DNA from: Apostichopus japonicus
Lineage: Eukaryota; Echinodermata; Holothuroidea; Aspidochirotida; Stichopodidae
DNA: 64,000 bases
Assembly: GCF_037975245.1 (NCBI RefSeq)
Contig: NC_092562.1
Location: 13,634,501-13,698,500 of the forward strand
Direction: 5' to 3'
Below are positions 11,530 through 25,000 of this stretch, one piece after another. Each line of letters starts with the position of its first letter. Positions within the stretch are counted from its first letter, which is position 1. Below the pieces are notes generated by a model that did not search any database, was not told the DNA's origin, and saw only the letters and a list, made by a program, of their open reading frames with translations. Position numbers and translations under genes: made by a program.

Positions 11530-14160
11530 TGTAACTGCTATACAAGCCTCCTGTGCCTATACCATTTCATAGTTGTTGTATCATACTGTCAGTGCAACGT
11601 TATCATGTTCATACCATTTTTCTTTATTTTTTTAATTCTCTCATTATATATTTATTTGCGAATAAAAAGCTCAAAAATTAATTCCACATCGTAAGATTCC
11701 TTGACAATATTGCACAATTTTTCTTCTAAATTCATGGTTTTATCCACCACTTTTGCTATTATTGTTAATAATGGAGTATATATATATAGTGTTTCATATT
11801 ATTTCCAGGTATAAATGTTGTATTATACATATTTAAGCAGAAGATATTTTCTATATAAAAAGCAAATATTGTAAAAATATTATTATGAAATATTCGATTC
11901 ATTCATGGAGAGAATAACATAATTGATAAACAAATATACTGAGCCTGTGAAGAGTTCTAAACCTTGCAGCAAGGGGAACGCTTAATGTCAACTTCTGATC
12001 TTAGCATATGTTACGTAATTTGCGGTAATAAGTTCAGGACACAGTGTTATTCGTTGCTTTTCTTCTTTATATTATTATATCGGACTCCACGAAATACCAC
12101 CGCTTCCTTTTACAACTCCGAAAACATCAAGCCTTCATTAACAACGCCTACCATCTTCCCCAAAACACTTCCACCTCTGTCCTATAACACAACTTCGGCT
12201 TCTCCCTTTCCTTTTCTCTCGTTAATACTTTTTAAGAAAAGTCACCCAGGAAAGAACCTGGGCACGAAACCCAAACTACCAAACGACTGATACGCTCTCA
12301 ACCCCAGTCCCCTTGCATCGAGACTGTGGCTGTGTGATCATCGTCGGGTGTGTATCACCATTCACCTCGAAAGGGAACAGGTACCACACATGATCTTTAG
12401 CCAAAAGGCCTAAAAGCGATCTCTAGTTAATATGTTCGCTCCTCAACTCACAAAAGCCACTGCCTAACTGCCCTAAACCCTTCTACCTTCCTCTCCTCAT
12501 CTCTAGCTTTATCATTTAATCATATTAGCAAGTCTCTACATGTCTAAGTAATCCCAGCTTTTTAATCCGGGCCTTAAGCAGCTTTCTTTTCCTCAGTTTA
12601 CTTGCAAACTTCATAACAGCGTATGTCTGTGCCTACTTTATATAGAAATCGGGCAATCAGGGAAAGTGCACGTGACCCTTATCATGAGCAGTAGCGGGGG
12701 GGGGGGGGGGGAGCTGGTCCACCAGGGGCAGACTCACCTGTTGGAGACTGCCCAAGGAGTAATGGAGAGGTGTGTTGGTGGGGCATTAGCTTCCATAACC
12801 TCCAAGTCGAATCCGAAACTTTGTATGATTGAGTACAAGTTGTATGAATGTTGTGGTATTTATCAAGTATGCCAGTTAAGTTGATTTAGGTCAGCTTGGT
12901 CGGTTAAAACTCAACACTTTATCTCAGGCAGGGGCTACCAAAAACCTGACTTGTTTTATTGCTGGCAAATTCCAGTGGAATTGAAATCTGTTTAGCCCAG
13001 ATCACTGTCACTCTATCCCTTCTAGTACCATAAATTAATATTTCCAAAAAGTGAATTCTCCAAAAGAGGTAACCTGGAAATGTCTGTATTTACTCTGAAA
13101 TTTCCTGAGTGTGCTGTCTGTAATTCCATATGTGAACTGATGCATATTGGGTCCTGCACTCACTCTCAATTATACTCAGAATATCGATGTATGTGTGGGG
13201 AAGGGGCAGGGGTAGAAATTTCTGATTGTGCAAGTTTGACATTGTTGAAATTGCACAACCATTACCCCTTGTCGCACAAATAACAGAACTTACCATAAAG
13301 TAATTTTCGTAGTTTTTCATATGTCCGTTGAGAATTGCTGTTTGGATTGCTAAATCTGTAAATCATATAATTGTCCTAGAATCACAAAGCTAAAGACACT
13401 CAATTATGTATTAAAGACAAACGTTTTGACTTATAATCATGTGTATTTTATGCACAGTTTTGTATCTATATTTTCTTGTGTGTTCTTTCTTCTTCCTTAA
13501 TTAAAAATGATGAAGATGTTTATTCCAAATAAATGTAAATGATTTTTTTTTTGCTAGGCAAAGTTGAAAGTATTCTAAGATATATCCTATAATTTGGTAA
13601 AGGATTAATATTTGTACAAGATGGTTCACAGTTGGAATTGATTTCCTCTTAAGAAACTAATATTTTATTGTTCTACCGATGGTACGTTACTCTGGTCTTT
13701 CAATAAAAGTGAATTGAATATCTTCATTTAGTATTCTTTACTCTTATTATACTAAATTAAGATGCCATTCTTCCGATTTTTGGCGGAAATCTAATTCCCC
13801 CTCCCACATAAACCAATAAATCTCCTGATTTATTGCACCCTTTGCCATTGTCATATTTTTATTTTCACCAATGAATTCGGAAACCATTCTTTTATAAACA
13901 AAAATTTTAAAAACAGCATAAAGAAAAATCAAGTCCCATTTATCACAGAGTACGTAAGTTTCGTTTAACCATTCGTTTTAACCCAATGGGATTCATTTCC
14001 TATGGTTCTGTCTTATAGATATCCATCGATCACTATACTGAACGACTGGAATTAAACCCAATACCAAACTTTCGAAACTTCACACAAGAGTACTGTACTG
14101 ATCACGTGTTAGTGTATATAGATCACAGTAATTTCGGCGATACCGCATATTGTGGAATCT
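11530..14160. other. Intergenic, no gene recognised
   Basis: AT-rich with short open frames lacking recognisable motifs. A poly-G tract lies at 12697-12711. Reading both strands I see no splice-bounded coding segment and no complete repeat. Confidence 0.4.
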
Positions 14161-14165
14161 TACAT

Positions 14166-14801
14166 CAAGGCCGGGGGGCACAGGGGGCACGTGCCCCCCC
14201 CCCACTTTTCTTCAGGTTAAAAATGTGCCCTTTTTCTACATAAAAATTGAGGTGTCTCAAGTTAGCAATTAGAGGCCAGGGAACCAGAATGAACTCTCGG
14301 GAAGGGCCGTTTCCGGCCATCTGAGGGGTTTGTAAAACCAAAAAATTTTTTGTACGCTCCGCGCCAACCGATGGTGACGCTCCGCTCAGATAGTCGTGCA
14401 TACAACTTTGCAAATCCTGGCTACGCACCGGACTTTTAATGAATTTCTGTCGGTCAAACTCAAAGCTATTTCGAATGGAAAAAAATTGTTAAGATATTAA
14501 CAAGAAATAAACTCTAATTCGGAAGATTCCTACATTAGCAACTAGCATGATTTCACCTCATTTTGTCTCAAAAGTAAACTTGTTCCTTGTTTCCCAATTT
14601 GCTCATTGGATATTGCAGTGCTATATGCATATTTTCCTAGAGAGGGGGGCCTTGATGGAGTGATGTGTATACGCAAATAAGATAATACAATAAGAGTTAT
14701 AAAGGGTACTAAATATAAGGCTGCATCAGTCCAATCGAATTTCTGCAAAGTGCCCTTTGATGTCGGTGCCCCCTAGATTAAAAGTGCTTCCACCGCCCTT
14801 G
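14166..14801. mobile_element. hAT-like non-autonomous element, first copy
   Basis: The left end carries CAGGGGGCACGTGCCCCCC and TTCAGGTTAAAAATGTGCCC. The right end carries AATTTCTGCAAAGTGCCC and AAAAGTGCTTCCACCGCC. Both halves are nearly identical to the copy at 52.4-53.2 kb. Outer termini are short inverted repeats (CAAGG...). The flanking octamers TCTTACAT and AATCGCAT match poorly (4 of 8). The interior at 14285-14400 holds the TTTCCGG / CTCCGCGCCAACC module also seen at 500-600 and 52.13-52.24 kb. Confidence 0.7.
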
Positions 14802-14827
14802 AATCGCATAGAAGATGTTACAAGGCG

Positions 14828-15073
14828 GAGTGTATAGCCTAGTGGTTAACGCCGGCGTCTCCCAGTCATGAGATCCCCGGTTCGATTCCCCGCCGACAGC
14901 AATGTGTGTCGTCTGGCAAGGGTGTTGTTCAATAACAACTTCCTGACATGGACGTTAAATGAATGTGTGCCGAGAGATTGGCTTCGGTCAGCTTGCGAGT
15001 CTATAAGCCTCCATGGCTTCTTTCGCGAGTTCCTGCTTGCGGGAAGATCACATATACATACATACATACATAC
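14828..15073 (+). mobile_element. tRNA-derived SINE with (CATA)n tail (family B, copy 1)
   Basis: tRNA-like head: box A TAGCCTAGTGGTTAACGCC and box B GGTTCGATTCC. The body contains ATGGACGTTAAATGAATGTG, GGTCAGCTTGCGAG and CATGGCTTCTTTCGCGAGTT, and ends in (CATA)n. The same order of blocks recurs at 57.5 kb and, inverted, at 22.4 kb. Confidence 0.85.
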
Positions 15074-15079
15074 TAATTT

Positions 15080-17560
15080 GTCACTTGTCAGAATAAACAG
15101 AAATGACGATATCAAATAGAAGTGAAGGAAAGTTTTCATTGGAGCTGACCTCAGTAAAGATACAGTAATTACAACGGTCTTATTACTCCATACACATCTC
15201 ATCTGAAACTAAATCTGCTAGGTATAGCCATCAAATTTTACATGATTTATATACGCCGACCGATGTATCATATATAGTATATTATAATATAGCTAGGCCT
15301 AGCCTTGTACTAATTGTAATTACAACACTGCCAATGTTTGTTGTGTGCTAGCGTAACATTAGGGCCTAACTTTAAAACGAACAGACTAAGCTGCTCAAAT
15401 TATCGTAGCCAACGTTTGATGATATAGGATACAGTTGTAAGATTCTTTCAATTTTGGGTTCATGTACAGCGCCACTAATTTTGAGTTGCTATTGCTAACT
15501 AGGAATGCCAGCGTTAGAACGCTTCTCTCCGCTCGGTCACGGCAATTGGTCTGTTTATTGCTAACCAGTTTGAAAGCTAACCATGCGATGATAAATGTAA
15601 GTCTTTCGAACATTTCTGTACATTTTCATACGTTGATTTGCCTTGTAATTTGTTGTCAACTAGCTGTCTTGATTCACATATGGTTGTCTTGTTGTAATAG
15701 TAGAGGTCGCCATTTAGTTGCTCTGTACTTTTACTAAGTACTGGTGTAATTGAAAGGCAAAGCAGCATAAATGAGAGTAAGTTTTCTGCGATTAAGTGGA
15801 GAGTGTATACAACTACTTTATTCAGTCATTTTCCATAATATTCCACGTTTAGGCTATACTTCATGTTTTGTTACAGAATTGAATGGCAACGTTTGCGAAA
15901 CTTCACAAATAAATTCATCTTAAAGTTAAACTTATAAAGGGCGTCTGCTAATTGCTATATCATTATATTACCCGTGTAGACGCTTGAACACTTTTCTACA
16001 ATAACGTTACAGATTTGAAAGTATGTATGCCATGAAACTAGCAATGTGAATGGCAGTTTCAAAAGCGGTCAGTGGTTTGCATTAAGTTTGAAAAATATGT
16101 ATGTCGGTTGCACTGGTAATATAAATTTACATGTTAGGATAGGAGGATATGCCATGAGCATCAAATTTAATATGATCTGGAAGTCTCCACAGTAGGAACA
16201 TGTACCAACCATGGAGGGTCATGTGACCTCCTGTCAGGTGTTACTAACATGTTATTTAACACTTAGTCAATTTAAAATGAAAAAGTGGCTGATAGATAAC
16301 AGAACGCCACATTGTAACACTATTAAATTATTAACAGGTCTTTACAGTAAAACTGAGAATAATTGCTTGGATTTGGATGATAATGATGTTTCTTTCTGTC
16401 TCATACAAAGCTTGAGCTGCATGGACCCTGGCTGCCAATCGAACATATACTGCCAGTCTTATAGATTGCATATATGGCAGTCACACCTATCATGTTGCAC
16501 GCTTTTTTAAGTTAAACTTGTGTTGCTAAGGCATAGCGAATCCACTCGTCTGCATATTGTTTCTCTATAAAGTGTGTACAGTCATATCATAAGCATTTAA
16601 GCCTTCCAGTTGCAGTTTGATTGCTTGAAAGAAAATACTCCAAAATGGAAATTTTGGAATTGAAGAAAATTTGTAGTAAAACATTGAAAAAATATACTAC
16701 TAAGTTGATTCCATGGTTTGCACTGTAGCTTCAACAGGAATGTGGTAGCTATGAGATATCATTACATTTAGTTGTTTATAGAAAACACATGTATGTATTC
16801 AAGGGGTAATACTTGAGATGAGAGTTACAAGGGGGCATGTTATACCACCCTCCATGGTCGGTATTTTGTTTCTTGTGTGTATCCTCATTGACATAGTCCC
16901 GATTTATGTATACGCTGATGTCTACGAGTTGAAAAGTATTATAGCCTAACACCTTAACGCAACATAGACTAACGTTAGGCCCTAGCTTAGGCTACTCTTT
17001 GTGCATGTAGAGTATGTAACTTAGGATAGGGATACCCAGTGCTTTATTGCCTATCTCTCTTTGGACAATCTAAGTGTCACTGACAGACAGCCAATTGCAG
17101 ATTATCTTTTTTCAACTGCTAGCTTAACGTTAGTAACATCTCAGCCTAGTGTTTATAGTAATAACATAATAGTGGCCATCATCGTAGCCTATAATTATCA
17201 GCTTTTTAAGTAGTAATAGTAAATTTACTTTTGTGAAGGACACATCTCCTTTTTATACTCAAGGAAACAAATGTACACAATTGGATAGCACTAGTACAAC
17301 ATCTATTTCAGGTGAGAACGATCATTACAAGTTATATTGGCTGGTGAAGTGTTTACATATGAAAAAAAAAAATCTACGATTCTTAATATTAAAAGTATAC
17401 AATGTAAATATATAGTGGATACCATTGAAAGATAAAGGTGTTCCCAGGACATATAAACCATATTGGCCCTTCCCAACATCCCCAACACCTCTCCTTGCAG
17501 CCTTGTAATTCTCAACAGCTTTTACATGACCTTTCGGTATTGTGATTCAGAGCATTTATA
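15080..17560. other. Intergenic, no gene recognised
   Basis: AT-rich, with no conserved coding segment, tRNA head or paired terminal repeat that I can support. Confidence 0.4.
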
Positions 17561-17569
17561 AATTCCCAT

Positions 17570-18125
17570 CCCTATTTTCAACTTGCATCATCCAGTGTAG
17601 CAACATTCCAAATAACAAAAATTGGGAATCTTACACCAAAAGTCAAATATGGCACCTTAGAAATCTTCTGTTTGATTACTTGTGATACTCAAAGCCAAAT
17701 CAAATGCTGAGTCAGGCTTAAAATGCCTTCTCACTGACCCCCTCCCCCTCCTTTCACTCACTCCACCAATCCCATTTGCAACCTTCAACTGCCATAATCC
17801 AAGCAACATTCCAAATTACAATTGGGAGATCTTTACACCAAAAGTCAAATATGGCGTCTCTGAAAATTCTTCTGCACCATAGGTACTAAGAATGCATTCT
17901 CCACATTTGATTACTTGTGATACTCAAAGCCAAATCAAATGCTGAGTCCTGCTTAAAATGCCTTCTCACTGACCCCCCTCCCCCCTCCTTTCACTCACTC
18001 TACCAATCCCATTTTTAACCTTCAACTCCCATAATCCAGGCAACATTCCAAATTACAATCGGGAAATCTTACACCAAAAGTCAAATATGGCACCTTAGAA
18101 AATCTTGTGAGCCATAGGTACTAAG
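17570..18125 (+). repeat. Three-unit tandem repeat, about 215-235 bp per unit
   Basis: CAACATTCCAAAT occurs at 17601, 17814 and 18041. Each is followed by CACCAAAAGTCAAATATGGC. TTTGATTACTTGTGATACTC and GCCTTCTCACTGACCCCC recur twice. The units are diverged, so this is an old local duplication with no coding potential. Confidence 0.85.
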
Positions 18126-21100
18126 AAAACAAAGTTTGTAATAAAAATGAATTTTTCTATCCCATAAACTCTACAAAAGTGTACAAATACTTGAAAGACA
18201 ATAAACACTTATTTCCAAAAGTTACAGATTAGAAGTAGAAAATGTAACCAAATTGCACCATGTTATAAACAATCATTTATGACTTGATAAGAAATAACAG
18301 TTTTTATATCATTCCACACAAAATTTCATGTATTAGTCCATTTCATCAGTCCTGGAAAAAGGGAGTTACTGCCTTTAGAGCTGCCATAGGAAAAAGACAC
18401 TGTAAGTGGATTGAGACTTAAAAATGAAACACATTTTACACTTGGCCTATGTGTACTATACATGCCATGCAGTTAAACGATGACACCAAGGGGGACGAAT
18501 TCTAGTCCATACTCATTGTGATAAACCAACCACCCAAATAGTAAACAAAGGTACAAAACATAATGTTAAGAAAATACTCCCTGCCCCTTGTTATTAGTAC
18601 TTGGGACGACAAAAGGTCTATAATAGCATGTACTAAGTAGTGATTTGGTAGATCCAGCACCTCCCTATCTCACCTGAGTCCCCTGTTTCCAAGCTCCTTA
18701 TACAAAAAAAAAACACAATGGTAAAATGACACAATGGCTTGTAGTGTTTTATTGTCCTGCTAGGTCCCACTACCTGAAAATAATTAGAAACCTATCTGAG
18801 AATTAATATCTGTGTACTTATTAAATGGAGTTCCCCACCCCCATATCCATTACTCTGACAGCACCTGTAGTAGTCAATAAAAAATACTCTAGAAAACTGA
18901 TCCAAATTCAATGACGAAGTAGGCACAGGTCAGAATTTCATTACACAAAAAAAAAGAAGGTCACATGTATTATGAATGACTTTGTGCATTAAGAACACTC
19001 TACATTATCTCATAGTGATACTTTAGGATAACCTCAGATCTGAATAAAAATCAATTTGTTTTTCCATTGGCTACTAACTATAAAGCATTTTGTAAATCTT
19101 CACTACAAATACCCACATACCAAATATTAAACAAAAAAAGCCATCATCATCATGGTGAAATAATGCAGTAAGATCAACATCTAGCCGTTTATGGTTAGTA
19201 CTCTTTACAGTTATATTTGAACAGAAAAAAAATCTACTTTATTTTTGCTTTTGAAGCCTCTCGATTATATATAGTTGAATTCTGTCTTTCTTTAGACAAC
19301 GCATGCTAGTAACTAGTTTGAATATTAAATTCATGACCAACTGGGTCTTACAATTCAAAACTGCAAACCTTTTCATTGTAAACTTAAACATCACATTGTC
19401 CAATGTTAGTAGTTGCTCACAAGAGCACTCGCATAGAAACAGGCTGTTATAAGTACAATTATCTCTGGCTAATCAAAAGTTTTGACCAGGGGAGCTACTC
19501 TGCCATGATGATAATGTTACAATATTAGAAAAAAAACATGATTCTTTCAGTAACCAATACGAAAATTCTGACACATTGCACACAGTTTCTTCCAACTGTT
19601 GACGAGTTGACAGAATTAAATGTTTTCAATATTTCAATGCTCCTCCCCCCCCCCCAAACAAATAATAATAAAAGTCCAAAAAAATGATATAAAAACTGAG
19701 AGGAAAAAAAAACAGTTGTAGGTAGGGTTCTAATGTTATATGTTAAACCTGTAAAATTGCAACAAACATTACTGGCGAAAAAGTACTTTACGGTAGATTC
19801 CTTTTGTTAGAGAAAAGTTTGATGTACAGCTTTTATACAACACGAATACACTTTATATTACGTTCTACCTTCAGGCAAGTATGCTGAGAAGGTTATACAT
19901 TTCAGTTCAAGAATGGCATGGTATCTGACAAAGTTTCATACATTTTCTGGTAAAAATTTAATGGTTTTCTCATAAAGAATATTTCTAATAAGAGTTGAGT
20001 TCATGTTTCAAGAGCATCAGTATTGTCAGGAATATCTCGAGTTAAAAACATTGGCCAATTTTTTTCAAAATTTGTTCTGTTGGGATTTTGTCCATCTTTC
20101 CATAAACACTGAGGAGTACTACAAAAAATATATATATATTTTATGTCACACTGTAAATATGTATTCATTTCAATTATATTTAATGATTTGTGACAAAAAA
20201 CTTCACAAGTTGAATAATTTGAACAGTTTGCACTAAACAGAGAGCACTAAAAAAAGAAAAACCACTTTTGGAAACTAAAATTATCAAGAAATTTGGAAAC
20301 AGATTTTTTTACTGTTTTAGAAACCTTGATAAGTATTTCTCAAAAGGGCTGTGTCCATATCACAAGAAAGACCATTTTGAAAGATGAACAGTTGATATGA
20401 AACAAGAATAAGACACATTTGAAAGTTGCTAATGTATGAAGCATCTTAATTCATGAGACACATATACCTTGACAAGGCCAATCAATTACACAAACATTTG
20501 GAAATGCTAATACAGTAAACATAGTATCTCAGAAAGACGTAATTTCATCAGAGCCTCTTGGTCTTTATGCGTGTACTCGCTGCTTGGTGACATTTAAAGA
20601 CAATAACTGAAGTGCATGACAGTCACAGTTCATCGATACAACGCTAAACCGACAGCAAATTAAAGATGATAATGTGATCATTATCTCACAGCGACATGCT
20701 AAGCAAACTTGGTGAATTGATAGTCAACAGCTAAAAGACGTACTGTATAGCAGTTCGCGTGCATAGAGGCATACCATTTATCTAGCATTATACAAGGAAT
20801 TAAAATTCATAAACCTCAAAATTACTACTGTACACAACACTGTTCCCTGTACAAGTGTGCACTAGAATATACCTAAAGATCAGCACTGACAAAGTACATA
20901 TCGCCACCAAATCTGGCGGCGATCAGGAAGATTGCCAGATGCCTAATGACATGGCATGCAGTTCCACCATGGAAGCATTAATTTTGGATTAAAATGATTC
21001 CCTCCTAAATTGCAAATTTATAGTTGCATTAAACCTTACTGTTTCTGTCACGCAGACTGTATGTCTGTCACAGAATTAGTATAATAGTGTCACATGATTT

Positions 21101-22092
21101 ATATGGATCACTGTCTCTCCCATAATACATGCATTTATTCCTGTCACGTGACTGGTACAATTGTATCTGTAAGACAGTTTACATATATATATGTCACATG
21201 ATTTAAAACGGATAGTATCCTGTCACATATTAGCTGATGAAATTGCATCATTTATTTTATTATTATTATGATATTTATATTATTATTTTGCAGTAATTTT
21301 CAATCTGTAACCTGCATAACTTTGTCTGCCATATGAATGATGGTCTTTGCCCTGTCACATGACCGATATTCTTTGCACGTGTCTCATGATTGATGTGACT
21401 GTATCCAATCACACAACAGGTAAGGTTACATTCCCCATTGGAATGGTTTTAATTGTACTGTAACATTGAGAACCTGTACACATAATGCGGCCAGTACCTA
21501 TGGTGTGAAATATGCTATTTGTTTAAAAATCCACCCTGTATTTATTTAACTGTGCAGTTTATTTGATTTGTGCGAACGCCAAAAAATTTCACATGTTTAG
21601 TTAATATAAAACCCCCATGCTACTTACATACTTCTCATTGCATCCCAATTTAGCTAAAAGATGAGTAGATACATTTTTCAAAGTTTTAATATTTTAGAAC
21701 AAAGAATGGACATTTTATGAAATACCAAGGTGAAAAGAAGAGTTAGTGCAGGGGGTGTGTTGTAAAACATACTCTGATATACAGTCTTAACAAATCACAC
21801 ATACTAAAGGTGTACTCATGCAGTTGCATAAAAGAAAGAAAGCAGAAGAAAAAACCCGCCCTAGGTTGCTTGTAGTCATGGTACATCAATGTAACCATAT
21901 TTCTAACTGGCAGACCGTACAAATACTTTGCCTAAAGCCTTCTGCATGAGACACACACACACCAAAAAAAAAAACTTTTTTAAAGCTTAAAACAAAGCTT
22001 CATTGAATCATCTGCTTCAACTGTCTGCCCCATTGTCATTGTTAATCGTTTCCTTCTTCAACGTCTTCTTCTCTGTGATGCACGGAGCATTT
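18126..22092. other. Intergenic, likely including 3' UTR of the minus-strand FRRS1-like gene
   Basis: AT-rich DNA between the two convergent FRRS1-like genes. No coding exon, SINE or paired TIR is recognised. The 3' UTR of the minus-strand gene should lie at its right edge, but no single polyadenylation signal can be chosen. Confidence 0.4.
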
Positions 22093-25000
22093 TCACATTT
22101 TCTTACCTATGCCCACTGCCAGCACGATCACCATCACTCCCACGAGCACCACTGTGACATACACCCCGTACAGGATTAACTTGATGATTGGTTCCTGTCA
22201 GAAGAGAATAAGAATAACAGAGACTTCTAGGAAAAGCAGCAAGAATGTCAAAAAGCAAACAAACAAAACTGCAAAACTAAAGGACCAAATTGAGAAAAAT
22301 TTAAAACCACTGTAATGGAAGACATTAACACAAGACATTGCTGTGCCCAGTCATCTGTGGACAAGTCTTTTTTACACTCTTGGTTGGGTAAGTCATGGCT
22401 GGGTCATCTTGTATGTATGTATGTATGTATTTAAGACCCTCCTGCGAGCAGGAACTCGTGAAGAAGCCTCATTGGCTTATCAAAGCTGCAAGCTGACCAA
22501 AGTCAGTCTCTTACATTCATATTTAACGTCCATGATTATGAATTGTTATTTGCCAACAACTCCATAACTAGACGACATACATTAATCTGGGAGTGACTCG
22601 AACCTTATGATTGAAAGGCACCGGCGTTAACCACTGTGCTAACACTCCTCTTCACATCCAAGTGAAATGGTGATCTTGTGCAGATGGGTCAATGTCAATC
22701 GTCTGTCAAAACGGAAGATCTGTCGATGAATGTCACTTGTCTTAATATTTTGAGCAAGTCACATACAAGTCACATACTGTAGGCTTTCAAATAGTTTAGC
22801 CCTTGGTAGGTGCAACTGCAACAGTGTCCTTCAAGTGGAGGACATAACTCAGTGAGGTCTTCAAACATTTAAGCTTTTAATAAGCCTTGTCAACATATCA
22901 AAGTCTATTACATGTTAGCCTTCAACATTCTAGGCTGTCAACATTAGCAGGCTTGCAGCTGAAGATGTTTGACATGTCGGCCATGAAAGCTGAAGCATTC
23001 ATATTTTTAAGCCTTCAAGAATTAGGCTTTCAATGTTTGATACCTTTTTCGACCTGTCAATTTTCAAGGTATAAGTTTTCAAGATAACAACATTTTACGC
23101 ATATAGGACTTTTACATTTAGATATTCAATAATCAGGTTTTTTTTTTCAACATCTAGACATCAGCATTTAGTCTTCTGTTTGTAGACATTTAACATTTTC
23201 AGCTCTCAACATGCTGTATTGTGTACATGGTGACCATGAAGGTGACACAGTTTATATTGTGGACCTTCCACGGTTAGGATCCAATGTGTTTCGCCTTTTC
23301 AAAATGTAAAACCTTCCGTATTGCAAAGAAACTGTAGGCAGTCCACATGTTTTCAATATGAAATTGCCTTTAACTTGAATTGCAATGTGTGACCCTTCAA
23401 CATTGCAGGATTTCAAGTGTATACCTTGAAACATACATGTAGAGTTTCAACAAACAGAAAATCAGGAGAAAACTACATACTTTTCAATTCTAAAGAAAGA
23501 TATTGTGACATTTGGTTTCAACATACAGAAATCAGAAGGACATGACATCCTATGAAATTCTAAAGGAAGAGAAATTTTGACATTTTTGCTTTTTTTTGTG
23601 AAAAAAGTTAATTGAACCATATATACTGACATTTGGAGGTTCTTGTTCAGCTAGGCCAGCAGTCGATGCAGAGGTAGCATTAGGACCAGCTTTATCTTCC
23701 ATCGGAATTTCGGTGACGGCTAGAAGAGATCAAGATTGTTAGAAATACGATGACACGGGTGCCGTAATGAGTAGCTGATACCACTGGTACCTCAACAAGC
23801 ACAAATATCACTGATTTGCTAACAGGTACTAAGTACTGCTATCCGATTAAGCAGCTACAACTTTAGTCGTAATGTTGATGAGTGGGTTACAACTGAATAT
23901 CTATGAAAGTTACCTCAACTGAGTAGCTACAGTGATGTCTTATTGCCCCACAACAGCTAATCTTATTAGGAAATTTACACTAACACTACCATACTCTAAA
24001 TAAGTGGTTGCATCTTCTACCTTGATATATGTGATTGCAAATGATAAGGTTTGTAATTAGACGAACAACATTTAACCTACACCTGGCACATTATATGATT
24101 GGCTACAACTGCTATCTTAAAAAGGCTTTCTGGTGACCAACAATGTCAAACTTTCATCGAAGAGAAAAATATTCCACACTGCTAGTTGAAAACCCCATCT
24201 CAGTATCGTTTCCCTCTAACTCGAGATATAGTTTGATTAAATATAACCTATTTTTGAGTGGCTAAACCTTCAACTTGAGGTTACATCTTATATTTTTTAT
24301 TAGAGGGCCTCGTGGAAAATTAGCTAAATAGCTAAACGAGCTACCCTCTCAAAATAAAGTTTAAATAAAAATAAATAAAATAAAACTACTCCAGGAAGTT
24401 GGATCACAGTAAGACATCTGTCATCTGAGCCAATAGTCTTCAAAATTCCTGAATTAGACAATTATAATCTTGAAACTGATACTTTTGGAAAATTTTGTAT
24501 AAGTAGCTGTCAAATGTTTCTGTATCTAGAAGTTCATCAAAATGACTCTTTTTTCTTTTCTTTTTGGAAATATTCTTTTCCTTACAATTCACAGTTTCAG
24601 CTGAATTGCCCTGAAGGCATCATCCATAACAACAACAAAATTTGAGTTGATTCAAATCTTTGCGATACAAAAATGTTATAATGATGTGGTTTTTGCTAAG
24701 GTATCAGAACATTTTCAGCAATTTTGGCAAGCAATCGACTTCAGTCACCAGATCCTTTAAATAGCTGCTATATTTGATAACTTAGTAAGTGGCTACAAGT
24801 AATATGTGATTAATGAGTCCTTGCAAAAGAGTTCAAGACTCACACACGAGTATAAAGGTACTCACCTTTTTTCTGGAGTAAATCAATTACTGTCAGAAGG
24901 ACCCAGACAGCTAAATGAAAGAACACCAGGGCTATCGCGATGGGAAAGACGAACTGCGGCACCGACTGTAGCAACACACCTCCTTCCTGGCCAGGACGAT

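Noticed and set aside
12236-12305. Minus-strand tRNA-like stretch with GGGTTTCGTGCCC
   Set aside because: Only the T-arm-like part is visible. Box A and the acceptor stem are not convincing.
17570-18125. CRISPR-like spaced repeats
   Set aside because: The units are long, diverged and contiguous, in animal DNA. This is an ordinary tandem duplication.
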